A DNA stretch of 51,824 nucleotides from Cellulomonas pakistanensis (GCF_016862755.1 NZ_BONO01000031.1:1-51824), one strand, 5' to 3'. Positions 17,561 through 27,424 are shown, numbered from the stretch's first letter. The notes: generated by a model not told the origin, from the sequence alone. Program-made: numbers and translations.

Positions 17561-18427
17561 ATGACCAACCCGGTGTTCACCAACAGCGCCGTCTTCGGCG
17601 ACCCGCGCAAGAGCGGGTCCCGCGGCGGCCGCGCGCAGCAGCCGACCGCCCAGCCCGGCGCGTACGGCGCCACGGCCACCGGGCCGGTGATCGAGGCGCA
17701 GTCGCTGGAGCAGATGTACGGCGCGCCCGCGGCCACCACCCGGGACACCGGCCGGCTGACCTACGACGACGTCATCATCAAGACCGGCGGGCTGCTCGCG
17801 CTGCTCGTCGCCGTCGCCGCCGCGACCTGGAACTTCGCGCCGGGGCTGTGGCCGGCCGGCGCGCTCGTCGGGCTCGTGCTCGGCCTGGTCAACGCGTTCA
17901 AGCGGAACCCGAGCCCCGCGCTCATCACGCTGTACACCGTCGCGCAGGGCGTGTTCCTCGGCGGCATCAGCCTGGCGTTCCAGAACATGACCATCGACGG
18001 CACCACCGGCAGCGCCGAGCCGATCGTCTTCCAGGCGATCGTCGCGACGATGGCCACGTTCGCCGCCGCGCTGTTCCTGTTCAAGTCCGGCAAGGTCCGC
18101 GTCACGCCGAAGTTCACGCGCTGGCTGCTCATCTCCATGGTCGGCTACCTGGCGTTCTCGCTGGTGAACTTCGGCCTGTCGTTCTTCGTCGACAGCGCCG
18201 GCTTCGGCCCGCTCCGCGACGGCCCCTTCGGCATCATCATCAGCCTGGTCGCGGTCGGCCTGGCCGCTGCGAGCCTGATCATGGACTTCGACGCCATCAA
18301 GCGTGGCGTCGAGCAGGGCGCCCCCGCCAAGATGGCCTGGTCTGCCGCGTTCGGCCTCATCGTCACGCTGGTCTGGCTGTACCTCGAGATCCTGCGCCTG
18401 CTGGCGATCCTGCGCGGCAGCGACTGA
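17561..18427 (+). CDS. Bax inhibitor-1/YccA family membrane protein
   Basis: 288 residues. A cytoplasmic Gly/Ala-rich N-terminus of about 70 residues precedes seven hydrophobic helices; LRLLAILRGSD at the end and the FDAIKRGVEQGAPAKMAWSAAFGL segment before the last helix match the actinobacterial BI-1/YccA family. Family members are proton-sensitive calcium leak channels or protease-interacting proteins; the role here is unproven. CGGAGGA lies just before the ATG, and a TAGGGT -10 box at 17511. Its transcript should end in the hairpin at 18452-18500. Confidence 0.9.
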   Translation: MTNPVFTNSAVFGDPRKSGSRGGRAQQPTAQPGAYGATATGPVIEAQSLEQMYGAPAATTRDTGRLTYDDVIIKTGGLLALLVAVAAATWNFAPGLWPAGALVGLVLGLVNAFKRNPSPALITLYTVAQGVFLGGISLAFQNMTIDGTTGSAEPIVFQAIVATMATFAAALFLFKSGKVRVTPKFTRWLLISMVGYLAFSLVNFGLSFFVDSAGFGPLRDGPFGIIISLVAVGLAAASLIMDFDAIKRGVEQGAPAKMAWSAAFGLIVTLVWLYLEILRLLAILRGSD

Positions 18428-18451
18428 CCGCTCCCGCCCGCGTCAACCCGC

Positions 18452-18500
18452 GACGACGGCCCCGCACCCCGGCCCTAGGCTGGGCGGCGGGGCCGTCGTC
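18452..18500 (+). terminator. Hairpin after BI-1 gene, overlapping the cbs promoter
   Basis: GACGACGGCCCCGC (18452-18465) pairs perfectly with GCGGGGCCGTCGTC (18487-18500). The 21-nt loop contains TAGGCT (18476-18481), a likely -10 box for the following gene. Confidence 0.6.
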
Positions 18501-18535
18501 CGTCCCCTCCCCTTCGCACCCGCACCTGGAGACCC

Positions 18536-19942
18536 GTGAAGTACGCGCAGCACATCTCCGAGCTCGTCGGCGGCACGCCGCTGGTCCGGCTCAACGCCGT
18601 CACCGAGGGCCTGTCGGCGACGATCCTGGCCAAGGTCGAGTACTTCAACCCGGGCGGCTCCGCCAAGGACCGCATCGCGCTGCGGATGATCGAGGCGGCC
18701 GAGGCCTCGGGCGAGCTGCAGCCGGGCGGCACGATCGTCGAGCCGACGAGCGGCAACACCGGCGTCGGTCTGGCCCTGGTGGCGCAGCGCAAGGGGTACC
18801 GCTGCGTCTTCGTGTGCCCGGACAAGGTCTCCGAGGACAAGCGCGACGTGCTGCGCGCGTACGGCGCCGAGGTCGTCGTGACGCCGACCGCCGTGCCGCC
18901 GGACCACCCGGACTCGTACTACTCGGTGTCCGACCGCCTGGTCACGGAGATCGAGGGCGCCTGGAAGCCGAACCAGTACGCCAACGTCAACGGCCCCGCG
19001 AGCCACTACGCGTCGACCGGCCCGGAGATCTGGGCCGACACCGACGGCCGGGTCACGCACTTCGTCACCGGCGTCGGCACCGGCGGCACGATCACCGGCA
19101 CCGGCCGGTACCTGCACGACGCGTCCGCCGACCGCCCCGAGGCCGACGGCGGCCCGGTGCGGGTGGTCGGCATCGACCCGCTGGGCTCGGTGTACTCGGG
19201 CGGCGACGGGCGGCCGTACCTGGTCGAGGGCGTCGGCGAGGACTTCTGGCCGGCCGCGTACGACCCGTCCGTGCCGGACGAGATCATCGCGGTCTCCGAC
19301 GCGGACTCGTTCGCGATGACGCGGCGGCTCGCCCGCGAGGAGGCGCTGCTGGTCGGCGGGTCCTGCGGCATGGCCGTCGAGGGTGCGCTGCGGCTCGCCC
19401 GCCGGCTCGAGGAGGAGGACCCGGCCGCGGCGGCGCGCGCGGTGATCGTCGTGCTGCTGCCGGACAGCGGCAAGGGGTACCTGTCGAAGATCTTCAACGA
19501 CCGGTGGATGCGGTCGTACGGGTTCCTCGACTCCGAGGCGGGCGCGACGGTCGCGGACGTGCTGCGCACCAAGGACGGCAGCCTGCCGGCGCTCGTGCAC
19601 ACGCACCCCAACGAGACCGTCCGCGACGCCATCGAGATCCTGCAGGAGTACGGCGTCTCCCAGATGCCCGTCGTCGGCGCGGAGCCCCCGGTGAAGATCG
19701 GCGAGGTCGCCGGGTCGGTGTCCGAGCGCGAGCTGCTGGACGCGGTGTTCTCCGGGTCGGCGTCGCTGTCCGACCGGGTGGACCGGCACATGGCCGCGGC
19801 GCTGCCGCTGCTCGGGTCGGGCGAGTCCGTCGGGTCCGCCCGCGAGGCGCTGCAGAAGCACGACGCGGTCATGGTGGTCGACGACGGCCAGCCCGTCGGG
19901 GTGCTCACCCGGCACGACCTGCTGGCCTACCTGGCGCGCTGA
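18536..19942 (+). CDS. Cystathionine beta-synthase
   Basis: 468 residues. The fold-type II PLP domain (about 1-320) has the Schiff-base lysine K44 in PGGSAKDRIA, the phosphate/substrate loop TSGNTG at 71-76 and GTGGTITGTGRY. Two CBS motifs follow: one around NETVRDAIEILQEYGVSQMP and one near the end (GQPVGVLTRHDLLAYLAR). The CBS pair separates it from plain cysteine synthase. It condenses homocysteine with serine to cystathionine, the first step of reverse transsulfuration. GTG start with GGAG 5 nt upstream. A metB-like gene at 23533 could complete the route to cysteine. Confidence 0.93.
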   Translation: MKYAQHISELVGGTPLVRLNAVTEGLSATILAKVEYFNPGGSAKDRIALRMIEAAEASGELQPGGTIVEPTSGNTGVGLALVAQRKGYRCVFVCPDKVSEDKRDVLRAYGAEVVVTPTAVPPDHPDSYYSVSDRLVTEIEGAWKPNQYANVNGPASHYASTGPEIWADTDGRVTHFVTGVGTGGTITGTGRYLHDASADRPEADGGPVRVVGIDPLGSVYSGGDGRPYLVEGVGEDFWPAAYDPSVPDEIIAVSDADSFAMTRRLAREEALLVGGSCGMAVEGALRLARRLEEEDPAAAARAVIVVLLPDSGKGYLSKIFNDRWMRSYGFLDSEAGATVADVLRTKDGSLPALVHTHPNETVRDAIEILQEYGVSQMPVVGAEPPVKIGEVAGSVSERELLDAVFSGSASLSDRVDRHMAAALPLLGSGESVGSAREALQKHDAVMVVDDGQPVGVLTRHDLLAYLAR

Positions 19943-19958
19943 CCCGCCGCTGCGACCC

Positions 19959-20012
19959 GGGTGGAGCGTCCTGGGCGGACACGCCCCGCGTGCCGAACAG
20001 GCCGCTCCACCC
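19959..20012. terminator. Hairpin between cbs and alditol oxidase gene
   Basis: GGGTGGAGCG (19959-19968) pairs with CGCTCCACCC (20003-20012); inside, a second imperfect pairing brings CCTGGGCGGACACGC against GCGTGCCGAACAGG. The genes are convergent. It resembles the 2+2 elements but the spacing does not fit. Confidence 0.5.
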
Positions 20013-20029
20013 ACCCCCCCGGTGGCGGG

Positions 20030-21298
20030 TCAGCCCAGGCCGAGCACGTGCCGGTCGACGAACGCGTTCCGGAACGTCCCGTCCGGGTCCGTGCGGGCGA
20101 CCAGGGCGCGGAAGTCGTCCAGGCGCGGGTAGAGGTCCCGCGGGTCGGAGCCGGGCGCGCCCACGGCGTCGAACAGCTTGCCCCAGTGCGGGCGGGCGCC
20201 GAACGGCGCCAGCGCGGCCTCGATCCGGGGCAGCACCGCCTCGACCTCGGCCTGGCGCGGCAGCCAGGTGAAGTGCAGCCCGACCCGGTCGCCGCCCTCG
20301 GCGGTGCTGAGCCAGAGGTCGTCGCCGGCGATGGTCCGGACCTCGGCGACCTGCAGCAGCGGGGCCACGACCTCGCCGAGCCCGCGCATCGCCTCGATCG
20401 CCGCGACGGCGTGCGCGCGCGGGACCAGGTACTCGGACTGCAGCTCGTCGCCGTTGCTCGGGGTGAACTCGAGCCGGAAGTGCGGCAGCCGCTCGTGCCA
20501 GGGGCCCGGGACGCCGAGCTGCTGCGTGCAGTTCACCGGGTCGATGCCGGGCAGCGGGTGCAGCGGCCCGGGCGCGGGGCGGGCGCCGAACAGGTCGACG
20601 CGCGGCTCGTACGCCCCGCCGGGGGCCACGCGCGTCTTGCGCCAGACCTGCCGGACGGCCGGCCCGGTCCAGTCGGTGAACAGGCTGACCGAGTCGGCCG
20701 ACCCGGTGACGTCGTCCAGGTGCTCCAGCACGGCGTCCCACGGCAGGTCCGTGTGCACCTCCTGCGCCACGTCGTAGGCCGGCTCCACGTCGAGGGTCAC
20801 GCGCACGACGACGCCCAGCGCACCGAGCGCGACGACCGCGCCGGGGAAGTCCGCGTCGCCCCGCGCCAGGTGCCGCAGCGACCCGTCGGCGGTGACCAGG
20901 TCCAGCCCGGCGACCGCGGCGGCGAGGTTCCGGGACCGGTCGCCCGAGCCGTGCGTGGCCGTCGCGACGGCGCCCGCGACCGAGATGTGGGGCAGCGACG
21001 CGAGGTTGTGCAGCGCCCACCCCTGCGGGTGCAGCTCCCGGGCCAGCGCGCCGTACCGGGTGCCGGCCGACACGGTCACCGTGCGCGCCGCGGCGTCGAC
21101 CTCGACCGCCGGGTCCAGGCCGTCGAGCCGCACCAGGTCGTCCGAAGTGTCCGCGACCGTGTTGAAGCAGTGCCGGGTGCCGAGCGCGCGGACCCGGCGC
21201 GCCCCGGCCACCACCTCCTGCACCTGCTCGACCGTGCGCGGCTCGTGCACGCGCGCGGCGGCATAGGTGAGGTTCCCGGCCCAGGTGGTCAGCGTCAT
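20030..21298 (-). CDS. Alditol oxidase-like FAD-binding oxidoreductase
   Basis: 422 residues. The N-terminal FAD domain has RVRALGTRHCFN; by comparison with Streptomyces AldO, H43 is the expected covalent FAD attachment site. Later segments LASLPHISVAGAVATATHGSG, SVSLFTDWTGPAVRQVW and CTQQLGVPGPWHERLPHFR match AldO closely from memory, as does the C-terminal RPHWGKLF. It should oxidise sugar alcohols such as xylitol or sorbitol with O2, giving H2O2. ATG at 21298 with GGGAG upstream. No polyol transporter is adjacent. Confidence 0.9.
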   Translation of the reverse strand: MTLTTWAGNLTYAAARVHEPRTVEQVQEVVAGARRVRALGTRHCFNTVADTSDDLVRLDGLDPAVEVDAAARTVTVSAGTRYGALARELHPQGWALHNLASLPHISVAGAVATATHGSGDRSRNLAAAVAGLDLVTADGSLRHLARGDADFPGAVVALGALGVVVRVTLDVEPAYDVAQEVHTDLPWDAVLEHLDDVTGSADSVSLFTDWTGPAVRQVWRKTRVAPGGAYEPRVDLFGARPAPGPLHPLPGIDPVNCTQQLGVPGPWHERLPHFRLEFTPSNGDELQSEYLVPRAHAVAAIEAMRGLGEVVAPLLQVAEVRTIAGDDLWLSTAEGGDRVGLHFTWLPRQAEVEAVLPRIEAALAPFGARPHWGKLFDAVGAPGSDPRDLYPRLDDFRALVARTDPDGTFRNAFVDRHVLGLG

Positions 21299-21454
21299 CG
21301 GTGCTCCCGTCCCGGCGGGCGCCCGTCGCCCGCCGGGACGACCGTAACCCGGACGGCGGGTGAGGTCCGGTGCGCCGGCGGGCCGCGTTCGCGGGCGGGG
21401 GAGCGCACCGTGCAGGATGGGGGAGTACGCCGCTACCCCGATCGAGGAGACGTC

Positions 21455-21859
21455 ATGCCCGCCACGCTGCCCGAGGCCACCGGTTCGTTCGGCGAGAAGC
21501 CGACCCTGACGTTCCCCGAGGGCGACGCCCCCGCCGAGCTCGAGGTCGTCGTGCTGTCGCCCGGCGACGGCGCGCTCGTCGAGGCAGGCGACGACCTCGA
21601 GGTGCACTACCTGGGCCAGAGCTGGGGCGGCCACGTGTTCGACAACTCGTACGACCGCGGCTCGTCCATCTCGTTCCCGATCGGCGTCGGCGCCGTCATC
21701 GGCGGCTGGGACGAGGGCCTCGTCGGCCAGCCGGTCGGCTCGCGCGTGCTGCTGTCGATCCCGCCGCACCTGGGCTACGGCGACCGCGGCGTGCCGCAGG
21801 CCGGCATCCGCGGCGGCGACACCCTGGTGTTCGTCGTCGACATCGTCGGCACGCACTGA
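21455..21859 (+). CDS. FKBP-type peptidyl-prolyl cis-trans isomerase
   Basis: 134 residues, a single FKBP domain: VHYLGQSWGGHVFDNSYDRG, FPIGVGAVIGGWDEGLVGQPVGSRVLLSIPPHLGYGDRG in outline, and GDTLVFVVDIV at the end, including the conserved Tyr, Phe-Asp, Val-Ile, Trp and Tyr of the active-site pocket. No signal peptide, so cytoplasmic. ATG at 21455 with GAGGAGA upstream. Stand-alone gene before deoD; a fold catalyst. Confidence 0.94.
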   Translation: MPATLPEATGSFGEKPTLTFPEGDAPAELEVVVLSPGDGALVEAGDDLEVHYLGQSWGGHVFDNSYDRGSSISFPIGVGAVIGGWDEGLVGQPVGSRVLLSIPPHLGYGDRGVPQAGIRGGDTLVFVVDIVGTH

Positions 21860-21962
21860 CGCCGCACCCCCGCACCACCTCGGCCGCCGCCCTCGCCCTC
21901 CCGGGCCGGGCGGCGGCTGCGCGTCCAGCCCGCACCACCCGCCCCACTCCGAGGAGCCCGCC

Positions 21963-22679
21963 ATGCCCACCCCGCACATCTCCGCCGAGCCCGGCGACTT
22001 CGCCCCCGACGTCCTCATGCCGGGCGACCCGCGCCGGGCCACCCGGATCGCGGAGACCGTGCTCGAGGACGCCCGCCTGGTGACCGAGGTGCGCGGCGTC
22101 CTCGGGTACACCGGCACCTGGCAGGGGCGCCCGGTGTCGGTCATGGCGTCCGGCATGGGCGTGCCGTCCATCTCGATCTACGCGACCGAGCTGTTCCGGT
22201 TCTACGACGTGCAGCGGATCATCCGCATCGGCACGGCCGGCGGCATGGCGCGCACCCTGGAGCTCGGCGACGTCGTCGTCGCGACCGCCGCGCACACCGA
22301 CTCGGGCGTCAGCGAGCACCGGATCTCCGGCGTGCACTACTCGCACGTGCCGGACTTCGGCCTGGCCGCCGCCGCGTTCGCCGCCGCCGCCGAGGTGCCG
22401 GGCGCCCGCGCGCAGGCCGGCGCGGTGTTCACCTCGGACTCGTTCTACTCGAACCGCCCCGAGCGCACCCAGGCGCTGATCGACCACGGCACGCTGGCCG
22501 TCGAGATGGAGGCGGCCGGCCTGTACGCGGTCGCCGACCGCGAGCGGCGCAAGGCCCTGGCCCTGCTGTCGATCTCGGACTTCACGTTCCAGGCGAACGA
22601 GCTGACCGCCGCCGAGCGCGAGCAGCTGTTCGACCACGCGGTGCAGATGGCGCTCCGCGCCTTCGCCGCGACGTCCTGA
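21963..22679 (+). CDS. deoD: Purine-nucleoside phosphorylase, DeoD type
   Basis: 238 residues, the standard length of the hexameric DeoD type. Phosphate and ribose site motifs are present: VLMPGDPRRA near the start, ASGMGVPSISIYATEL, IRIGTAGGM, and EMEAAGLYAVA near residue 180, followed by LSISDF with the catalytic Asp. It cleaves purine (deoxy)nucleosides with phosphate for salvage. GAGGAG precedes the ATG. Followed by a strong hairpin at 22707-22744 and convergent with msrA. Confidence 0.95.
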   Translation: MPTPHISAEPGDFAPDVLMPGDPRRATRIAETVLEDARLVTEVRGVLGYTGTWQGRPVSVMASGMGVPSISIYATELFRFYDVQRIIRIGTAGGMARTLELGDVVVATAAHTDSGVSEHRISGVHYSHVPDFGLAAAAFAAAAEVPGARAQAGAVFTSDSFYSNRPERTQALIDHGTLAVEMEAAGLYAVADRERRKALALLSISDFTFQANELTAAEREQLFDHAVQMALRAFAATS

Positions 22680-22706
22680 CCGCGCCCGGCGCGGGGCCGG
22701 GACGCA

Positions 22707-22744
22707 GGACGGCCCGGCCCCCGCGGTGGGGGGCCGGGCCGTCC
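22707..22744. terminator. Bidirectional terminator between deoD and msrA
   Basis: GGACGGCCCGGCCCCC (22707-22722) and GGGGGCCGGGCCGTCC (22729-22744) are perfectly complementary with a 6-nt loop, between convergent genes. Confidence 0.85.
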
Positions 22745-22767
22745 GGACGCTCGCGCGCCGGCGTGCG

Positions 22768-23436
22768 TCAGGCGTCGAGCGGGCGCGGGCAGGACACGCC
22801 CGTGCCGCCGATCCCGCAGTACCCGTTCGGGTTCTTGTCGAGGTACTGCTGGTGGTAGTCCTCGGCGTAGTAGTACGGCCCGGCCTCGGCGGCGGTGCGG
22901 ATCTCGGTGGTGATCTCGCCGTAGCCGGCCTGGGTCAGCCGCTGCTGGTACGCCGCGCGGGTCTCCTCCGCCACGGCGGCCTGCTCCGGCGTCGTGGTGT
23001 AGACGGTCGACCGGTACTGCGTGCCCCGGTCGTTGCCCTGGCGGTAGCCCTGCGTCGGGTCGTGCGACTCCCAGAACGTCCGCAGGACGTCGGCGTCGGA
23101 GACGACCGTCGGGTCGTAGGCGACCTGCACGACCTCCGCGTGCCCGGTCAGGCCGGTGCACGTCTCCTCGTACGTCGGGTACGGCGAGTAGCCGCCCTGG
23201 TAGCCCACCGAGGTGCTGACGACGCCCGGCAGCTGCCAGAAGATGCGCTCGGCGCCCCAGAAGCAGCCCATGCCGAGCACGATCGTCCGGGTCCCCTCGG
23301 GCCACGGGCCCTGCAGCGGCGTCCCGAGGACGGTGTGCGTCGCGGGCACCGGGTAGGTGTAGCCCTCGTGCCCCTTCAGCGCGCGCTCCGGCTCGACCAT
23401 CGTCGACTTGAGGGCGGATCCGAACAGCCAGTTCAT
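22768..23436 (-). CDS. msrA: Peptide-methionine (S)-S-oxide reductase MsrA
   Basis: 222 residues. The catalytic cysteine C58 is in GMGCFWGAE, and resolving cysteines C207 and C216 lie in [12 protein letters not shown] near the C-terminus, as in E. coli-type MsrA. The N-terminal [20 protein letters not shown] extension is characteristic of this subgroup. Repairs methionine S-sulfoxides using thioredoxin. ATG at 23436 with GGGAG upstream. Divergent from the metB-like gene (96 bp). Confidence 0.96.
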   Translation of the reverse strand: MNWLFGSALKSTMVEPERALKGHEGYTYPVPATHTVLGTPLQGPWPEGTRTIVLGMGCFWGAERIFWQLPGVVSTSVGYQGGYSPYPTYEETCTGLTGHAEVVQVAYDPTVVSDADVLRTFWESHDPTQGYRQGNDRGTQYRSTVYTTTPEQAAVAEETRAAYQQRLTQAGYGEITTEIRTAAEAGPYYYAEDYHQQYLDKNPNGYCGIGGTGVSCPRPLDA

Positions 23437-23520
23437 GGTGACTCCCTTCCACGGGTCCGACGCTCTCAACCCGCGCGCGGGCCCGCGTGTTCCCGCGCGC
23501 GACGGTCCGGGGCGGGGGCC

Positions 23521-23526
23521 TAGCCT
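23521..23526 (+). promoter_or_regulatory. Leaderless-type -10 box of metB-like gene
   Basis: TAGCCT followed by 6 nt and the GTG at 23533; no ribosome-binding site is present, so the mRNA is probably leaderless. Confidence 0.6.
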
Positions 23527-23532
23527 GGGGCC

Positions 23533-24792
23533 GTGAGCGACGCGAACGACAGCACCCCGACCCTGGCCGCGACCGGCGACCTCGACCAGCACACCGACCA
23601 CGGCGACTGGTCGTCCGCCGGGTTCGCCACCCGCGCCATCCACGCCGGGCAGGACCCGGACGCGGCGACCGGCGCGGTCGTCACGCCGATCTACCAGGTG
23701 TCGACGTACAAGCAGGACGGCGTCGGCGGGCTGCGCGGCGGCTACGAGTACTCGCGCTCGGGCAACCCGACCCGCGCGGCGCTGGAGGAGGCGCTGCGGT
23801 CGGCGGAGGGCGGCGGCGCGGGCTTCGCGTTCTCGTCCGGGCTCGCCGCGGAGGACACGCTGCTGCGCGCGGTGCTGCGGCCCGGCGACCACGTCGTCAT
23901 GGCGAACGACGCGTACGGCGGCACGTACCGCCTGATCGCGCGCGTGTTCGGGCCGTGGGGCGTCGAGCACACGCCGGTCGACCTGTCGGACCCGGACGCG
24001 GTGCTCGCGGCGATCCGCCCGGGGCAGACCAAGGTCATCTGGGTGGAGACGCCGACCAACCCGCTGCTCGGCGTCGCGGACATCGCGGCGCTCGCGGCGC
24101 ACGCGGCCGCGGCGGGGGCGGTGCTCGTCGTCGACAACACGTTCGCGACGCCGTACCTGCAGCAGCCGATCGCGCTCGGCGCGGACGTGGTCGTGCACTC
24201 GACGACCAAGTACATCGGCGGGCACTCCGACGTCGTCGGGGGCGCGCTGGTCGTCGCGGACGGCGCGCAGCTGCCGGTCGGGCTGGACGGGCCGACGGGC
24301 ACGACGGCGCTCGCGGACGCGGTGGCCTTCCACCAGAACGCCTCCGGCGCGGTCGCCGGCCCGTTCGACTCCTGGCTGACCATGCGCGGGCTCAAGACGC
24401 TCGCGGTGCGGATGGACCGGCACTGCGCGAACGCCGCCGCGGTGGCCGCGTTCCTGGAGGCGCGCGACGACGTCCCGCAGGTGATCTACCCCGGGCTCGA
24501 GAGCCACGCGGGCCACGAGGTCGCGGCGCGGCAGATGTCCGGGTTCGGCGGCATGGTGTCGTTCCGCGCGGGCAGCGCCGAGCGCGCCGAGCAGATCTGC
24601 GCTCGCACGAAGATCTTCCTGCTGGCCGAGTCGCTCGGCGGCGTGGAGTCGCTCATCGAGCTGCCGGCGCGGATGACCCACGGCTCGGTGGTGGGCACCG
24701 ACCTCGAGGTCCCGGACGACCTGGTCCGGCTGTCGGTCGGCATCGAGGACGAGGCCGACCTGCTCGCCGACCTGGCCCAGGCGCTGGCGTGA
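23533..24792 (+). CDS. Cystathionine gamma-synthase / gamma-lyase family enzyme
   Basis: 419 residues of the Cys/Met metabolism PLP family. Conserved features: [11 protein letters not shown], the aspartate pair in [14 protein letters not shown], the PLP lysine K226 in [12 protein letters not shown], and the C-terminal [17 protein letters not shown] and RLSVGIED. Family members make or break cystathionine (metB or mccB/cgl); sequence alone does not decide, but the cystathionine beta-synthase 3.6 kb upstream favours a gamma-lyase role in reverse transsulfuration. The GTG start overlaps nothing and follows a TAGCCT box. The AI-2E family gene overlaps its stop by 4 bp. Confidence 0.92.
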   Translation: MSDANDSTPTLAATGDLDQHTDHGDWSSAGFATRAIHAGQDPDAATGAVVTPIYQVSTYKQDGVGGLRGGYEYSRSGNPTRAALEEALRSAEGGGAGFAFSSGLAAEDTLLRAVLRPGDHVVMANDAYGGTYRLIARVFGPWGVEHTPVDLSDPDAVLAAIRPGQTKVIWVETPTNPLLGVADIAALAAHAAAAGAVLVVDNTFATPYLQQPIALGADVVVHSTTKYIGGHSDVVGGALVVADGAQLPVGLDGPTGTTALADAVAFHQNASGAVAGPFDSWLTMRGLKTLAVRMDRHCANAAAVAAFLEARDDVPQVIYPGLESHAGHEVAARQMSGFGGMVSFRAGSAERAEQICARTKIFLLAESLGGVESLIELPARMTHGSVVGTDLEVPDDLVRLSVGIEDEADLLADLAQALA

Positions 24793-26144
24793 GCACGCCG
24801 CGCCGGGGCTGGCGGGGCCGCCCCCGCCCGGGCGAGCCGGCCACCCCGGCGCCGGTGCTGCACGAGGGCGACCTCGCCTCGGGCGACACGCCCCCGGGCT
24901 GGACCGCCGAGCAGTCGGTCGCGCCGTCGGTGCGCGCCGCCGCGGCGTGGTCGTGGCGGTTCCTGCTCATCGCCGCGGCGACCGCGGCGGGGCTGTGGGT
25001 CGTCGGCTTCTTCAAGGTCATCGTCGTCTCGGTGGCCATCGCGCTGCTGCTCACCGTGCTGCTCGCGCCGGTGGCCCGGTTCCTGCACGCCCGCCTGCGG
25101 TTCCCGCGCGGCCTGGCGTCGATCACCTCGGTGCTGCTGCTGCTCGCGGTGGTGTCCGGGCTGGTCGTGCTGGCCGGCCGGTCGATCGCGAGCGGCTTCG
25201 GCGACCTCTACGACCAGGCGTCCGCCGGCGTCGACGAGGCGCTGGCGTGGCTGTCCGACGGCCCGCTCGGCCTCAGCACCGACCAGCTCGACGACCTGGT
25301 GCAGCAGGGCCGGGACCAGATCAGCGAGAACGCGAGCAGCCTGGTGTCCGGCGCGCTCACCGTCACGACGACCGTGGGCCACGTCGCCGCGGGCGCGCTG
25401 ATCACCCTGTTCTGCACGTTCTTCTTCCTGCTCGACGGCCGGACGATCTGGACCTGGCTGGTCGGCCTGCTGCCGATCTCGGTGCGCGAGCGGGTGCACC
25501 AGGCGGGCCGCCGCGGCATCGTCACGCTGTCCGGGTACACGCGCACGCAGATCCTGGTGGCATTCGTCGACGCCACGGGGATCGGCCTCGGCGCGGCGAT
25601 CCTCGGCGTGCCGCTCGCGGTGCCGCTGGCGACGCTGGTGTTCGTCGGCTCGTTCATCCCGATCGTCGGCGCCATCGCCACCGGTTCGGTGGCGGTGCTG
25701 GTGGCACTCGTCGCGCAGGGCCCGGTCGTGGCGCTGCTCATGCTGGGCGTGGTGCTGCTCGTGCAGCAGATCGAGGGCCACGTGCTGCAGCCGTTCCTCA
25801 TGGGCCACGCGGTCTCGCTGCACCCGGTGGCCGTGCTGCTCGTGGTGGCGGCGGGCTCCCTGGCCGCCGGCATCGTCGGCGCGCTGTTCGCGGTGCCGAT
25901 CGCGGCGGTGCTCAACACGGTGGTGCTCTACCTGCACGGGCACGACAAGTTCCCCGAGCTGGGCACGGACGACCACGTGACGCTCCGGCCGCCCGGGGTG
26001 TACGGCCGCCGGCGCGGGATCGGCCGCGGGCGGGTCCGGGCCGGCGCGGGCGGCAGCGACCCGGCGGCCGGGCTCGAGCCCGGCGGCGCGCGCGGGGCGG
26101 GAGGTGCGCGGCGCGGCCCGGACGGTCCGACGGGGAGATCGTGA
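24789..26144 (+). CDS. AI-2E family transporter (PerM/YdiK-like)
   Basis: 451 residues. Hydrophobic helices begin at about residue 55; the C-terminal half has the family signature [13 protein letters not shown] and the [14 protein letters not shown] segment. A hydrophilic Arg/Gly-rich tail follows. Members include the AI-2 exporter TqsA and sodium/proton antiporters, so the name does not prove a quorum-sensing role. GTG at 24789 overlaps the metB-like stop (GTGA); its own stop is overlapped by ilvA, making a three-gene operon. Confidence 0.9.
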   Translation: MSTPRRGWRGRPRPGEPATPAPVLHEGDLASGDTPPGWTAEQSVAPSVRAAAAWSWRFLLIAAATAAGLWVVGFFKVIVVSVAIALLLTVLLAPVARFLHARLRFPRGLASITSVLLLLAVVSGLVVLAGRSIASGFGDLYDQASAGVDEALAWLSDGPLGLSTDQLDDLVQQGRDQISENASSLVSGALTVTTTVGHVAAGALITLFCTFFFLLDGRTIWTWLVGLLPISVRERVHQAGRRGIVTLSGYTRTQILVAFVDATGIGLGAAILGVPLAVPLATLVFVGSFIPIVGAIATGSVAVLVALVAQGPVVALLMLGVVLLVQQIEGHVLQPFLMGHAVSLHPVAVLLVVAAGSLAAGIVGALFAVPIAAVLNTVVLYLHGHDKFPELGTDDHVTLRPPGVYGRRRGIGRGRVRAGAGGSDPAAGLEPGGARGAGGARRGPDGPTGRS

Positions 26145-27358
26145 ATGATGCACCGGTGACCTTCCTCGACGACGCCCGCGCCGCCGCGCGCCTGCTGGAG
26201 GGCGTGGCGACGCGCACCCCGGTGGAGTCCTCCCGCGCCCTGTCCCAGATCGCCGGCGTGCCCGTCCTGCTCAAGTGCGAGAACCTGCAGCGCGCCGGGT
26301 CGTTCAAGATCCGCGGCGCCTACGTGCGGATGGCGCGGCTGTCGTCCGAGGAGCAGGCCCGCGGCGTCGTCGCGGCGAGCGCCGGGAACCACGCGCAGGG
26401 CGTCGCGCTCGCCGCGCAGCTGCTCGGCATCGACGCGGTCGTGTACATGCCGGTGGACGCGGCGCTGCCGAAGGTCGCGGCGACCAAGGAGTACGGCGCC
26501 GAGGTCCGGCCGCACGGCCGCAGCGTCGACGAGGCGCTGGTCGCGGCGCGCGCCGAGGCGGAGCGCACCGGCCGGGTGCTGATCCACCCGTTCGACCACG
26601 AGGACATCGTCGCGGGCCAGGGCACGCTCGCCCTCGAGATCCTCGAGCAGGTGCCGGACGTGCGGACGATCGTCGTGCCGCTCGGCGGCGGCGGGCTGGC
26701 GGCCGGGATCCAGGCGGTCGTGGCGGAGCTCGCGCCGCACGTGCGGGTCATCGGCGTGCAGGCCGCGCGGGCCGCGGCGTACCCGGCGTCGCTGGTGGCG
26801 GGGGAGCCGGTCGCGGCCCCGGAGCTGCACACGATGGCCGACGGCATCGCGGTCGGGACGCCCGGCGCGGTCCCGTTCGCGCTGCTGCGCCAGCACGGCT
26901 GCGAGGTGCGCACGGTGTCCGAGGAGGACCTGTCCCGCGCGCTGCTGCTGGTCGCCGAGCGCGCGAAGCTGCTGGTCGAGCCGTCGGGCGCCGCGGGCGT
27001 CGCGGCGGTCATGGCGGCCCCGGGCGAGCTCGAGGGGCCCGTCGTGGTGCTGCTGTCCGGCGGCAACATCGACCCGCTGGTGCTGCTGCGCGTCGTCCGG
27101 CACGGGCTCGCGGTGTCCGGCCGGTACCTGCAGCTGCGGGTGCGCGTGCACGACGCCCCGGGCGCGCTGGCGGCGCTGCTGCGCGAGCTGGCGACCACCG
27201 GCGGCAACGTCATGCACGTGTCGCACGTGCGCACCGGGGTGGACCTGGAGATCGACGAGGTCGAGATCGAGGTGCAGGTCGAGACCAAGGGGCCCGAGCA
27301 CTGCGCCCGCGTCCTGCAGCACCTGCGCGACGGCGGCTTCCGGCTCGCGGAGCACTGA
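26141..27358 (+). CDS. ilvA: Threonine ammonia-lyase (threonine deaminase)
   Basis: 405 residues. PLP lysine K56 in RAGSFKIRGAY, phosphate-binding SAGNHAQGVA, glycine loop PLGGGGLAAG and the LLSGGNIDPL motif define the catalytic domain; a single ACT-like domain (about 325-400; VHDAPGALAALLRELATTGGNV) follows. This one-ACT form is the short type common in actinobacteria. It converts threonine to 2-oxobutanoate for isoleucine synthesis. The GTG at 26141 overlaps the preceding stop; a GTG at 26156 is possible. The transcript ends at the repeat element 27418-27486. Confidence 0.94.
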   Translation: MNDAPVTFLDDARAAARLLEGVATRTPVESSRALSQIAGVPVLLKCENLQRAGSFKIRGAYVRMARLSSEEQARGVVAASAGNHAQGVALAAQLLGIDAVVYMPVDAALPKVAATKEYGAEVRPHGRSVDEALVAARAEAERTGRVLIHPFDHEDIVAGQGTLALEILEQVPDVRTIVVPLGGGGLAAGIQAVVAELAPHVRVIGVQAARAAAYPASLVAGEPVAAPELHTMADGIAVGTPGAVPFALLRQHGCEVRTVSEEDLSRALLLVAERAKLLVEPSGAAGVAAVMAAPGELEGPVVVLLSGGNIDPLVLLRVVRHGLAVSGRYLQLRVRVHDAPGALAALLRELATTGGNVMHVSHVRTGVDLEIDEVEIEVQVETKGPEHCARVLQHLRDGGFRLAEH

Positions 27359-27389
27359 CCGCGGCGCGGCCCGCGCGCCCGGCCGGCCC

Positions 27390-27424
27390 GCGAGGCCCGC
27401 GAGGCTCGCGAGGCCGGCGAGAGA
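27390..27424 (+). repeat. Short tandem 9-nt repeat
   Basis: Four successive near-copies of GCGAGGCCC immediately after ilvA, the last merging into the first word of the 2+2 element. Non-coding on both strands. Confidence 0.5.

Noticed and set aside
24789..26144. Quorum-sensing role for the AI-2E family protein
   Set aside because: The family name covers antiporters and exporters of many kinds, and no luxS or lsr gene is near.
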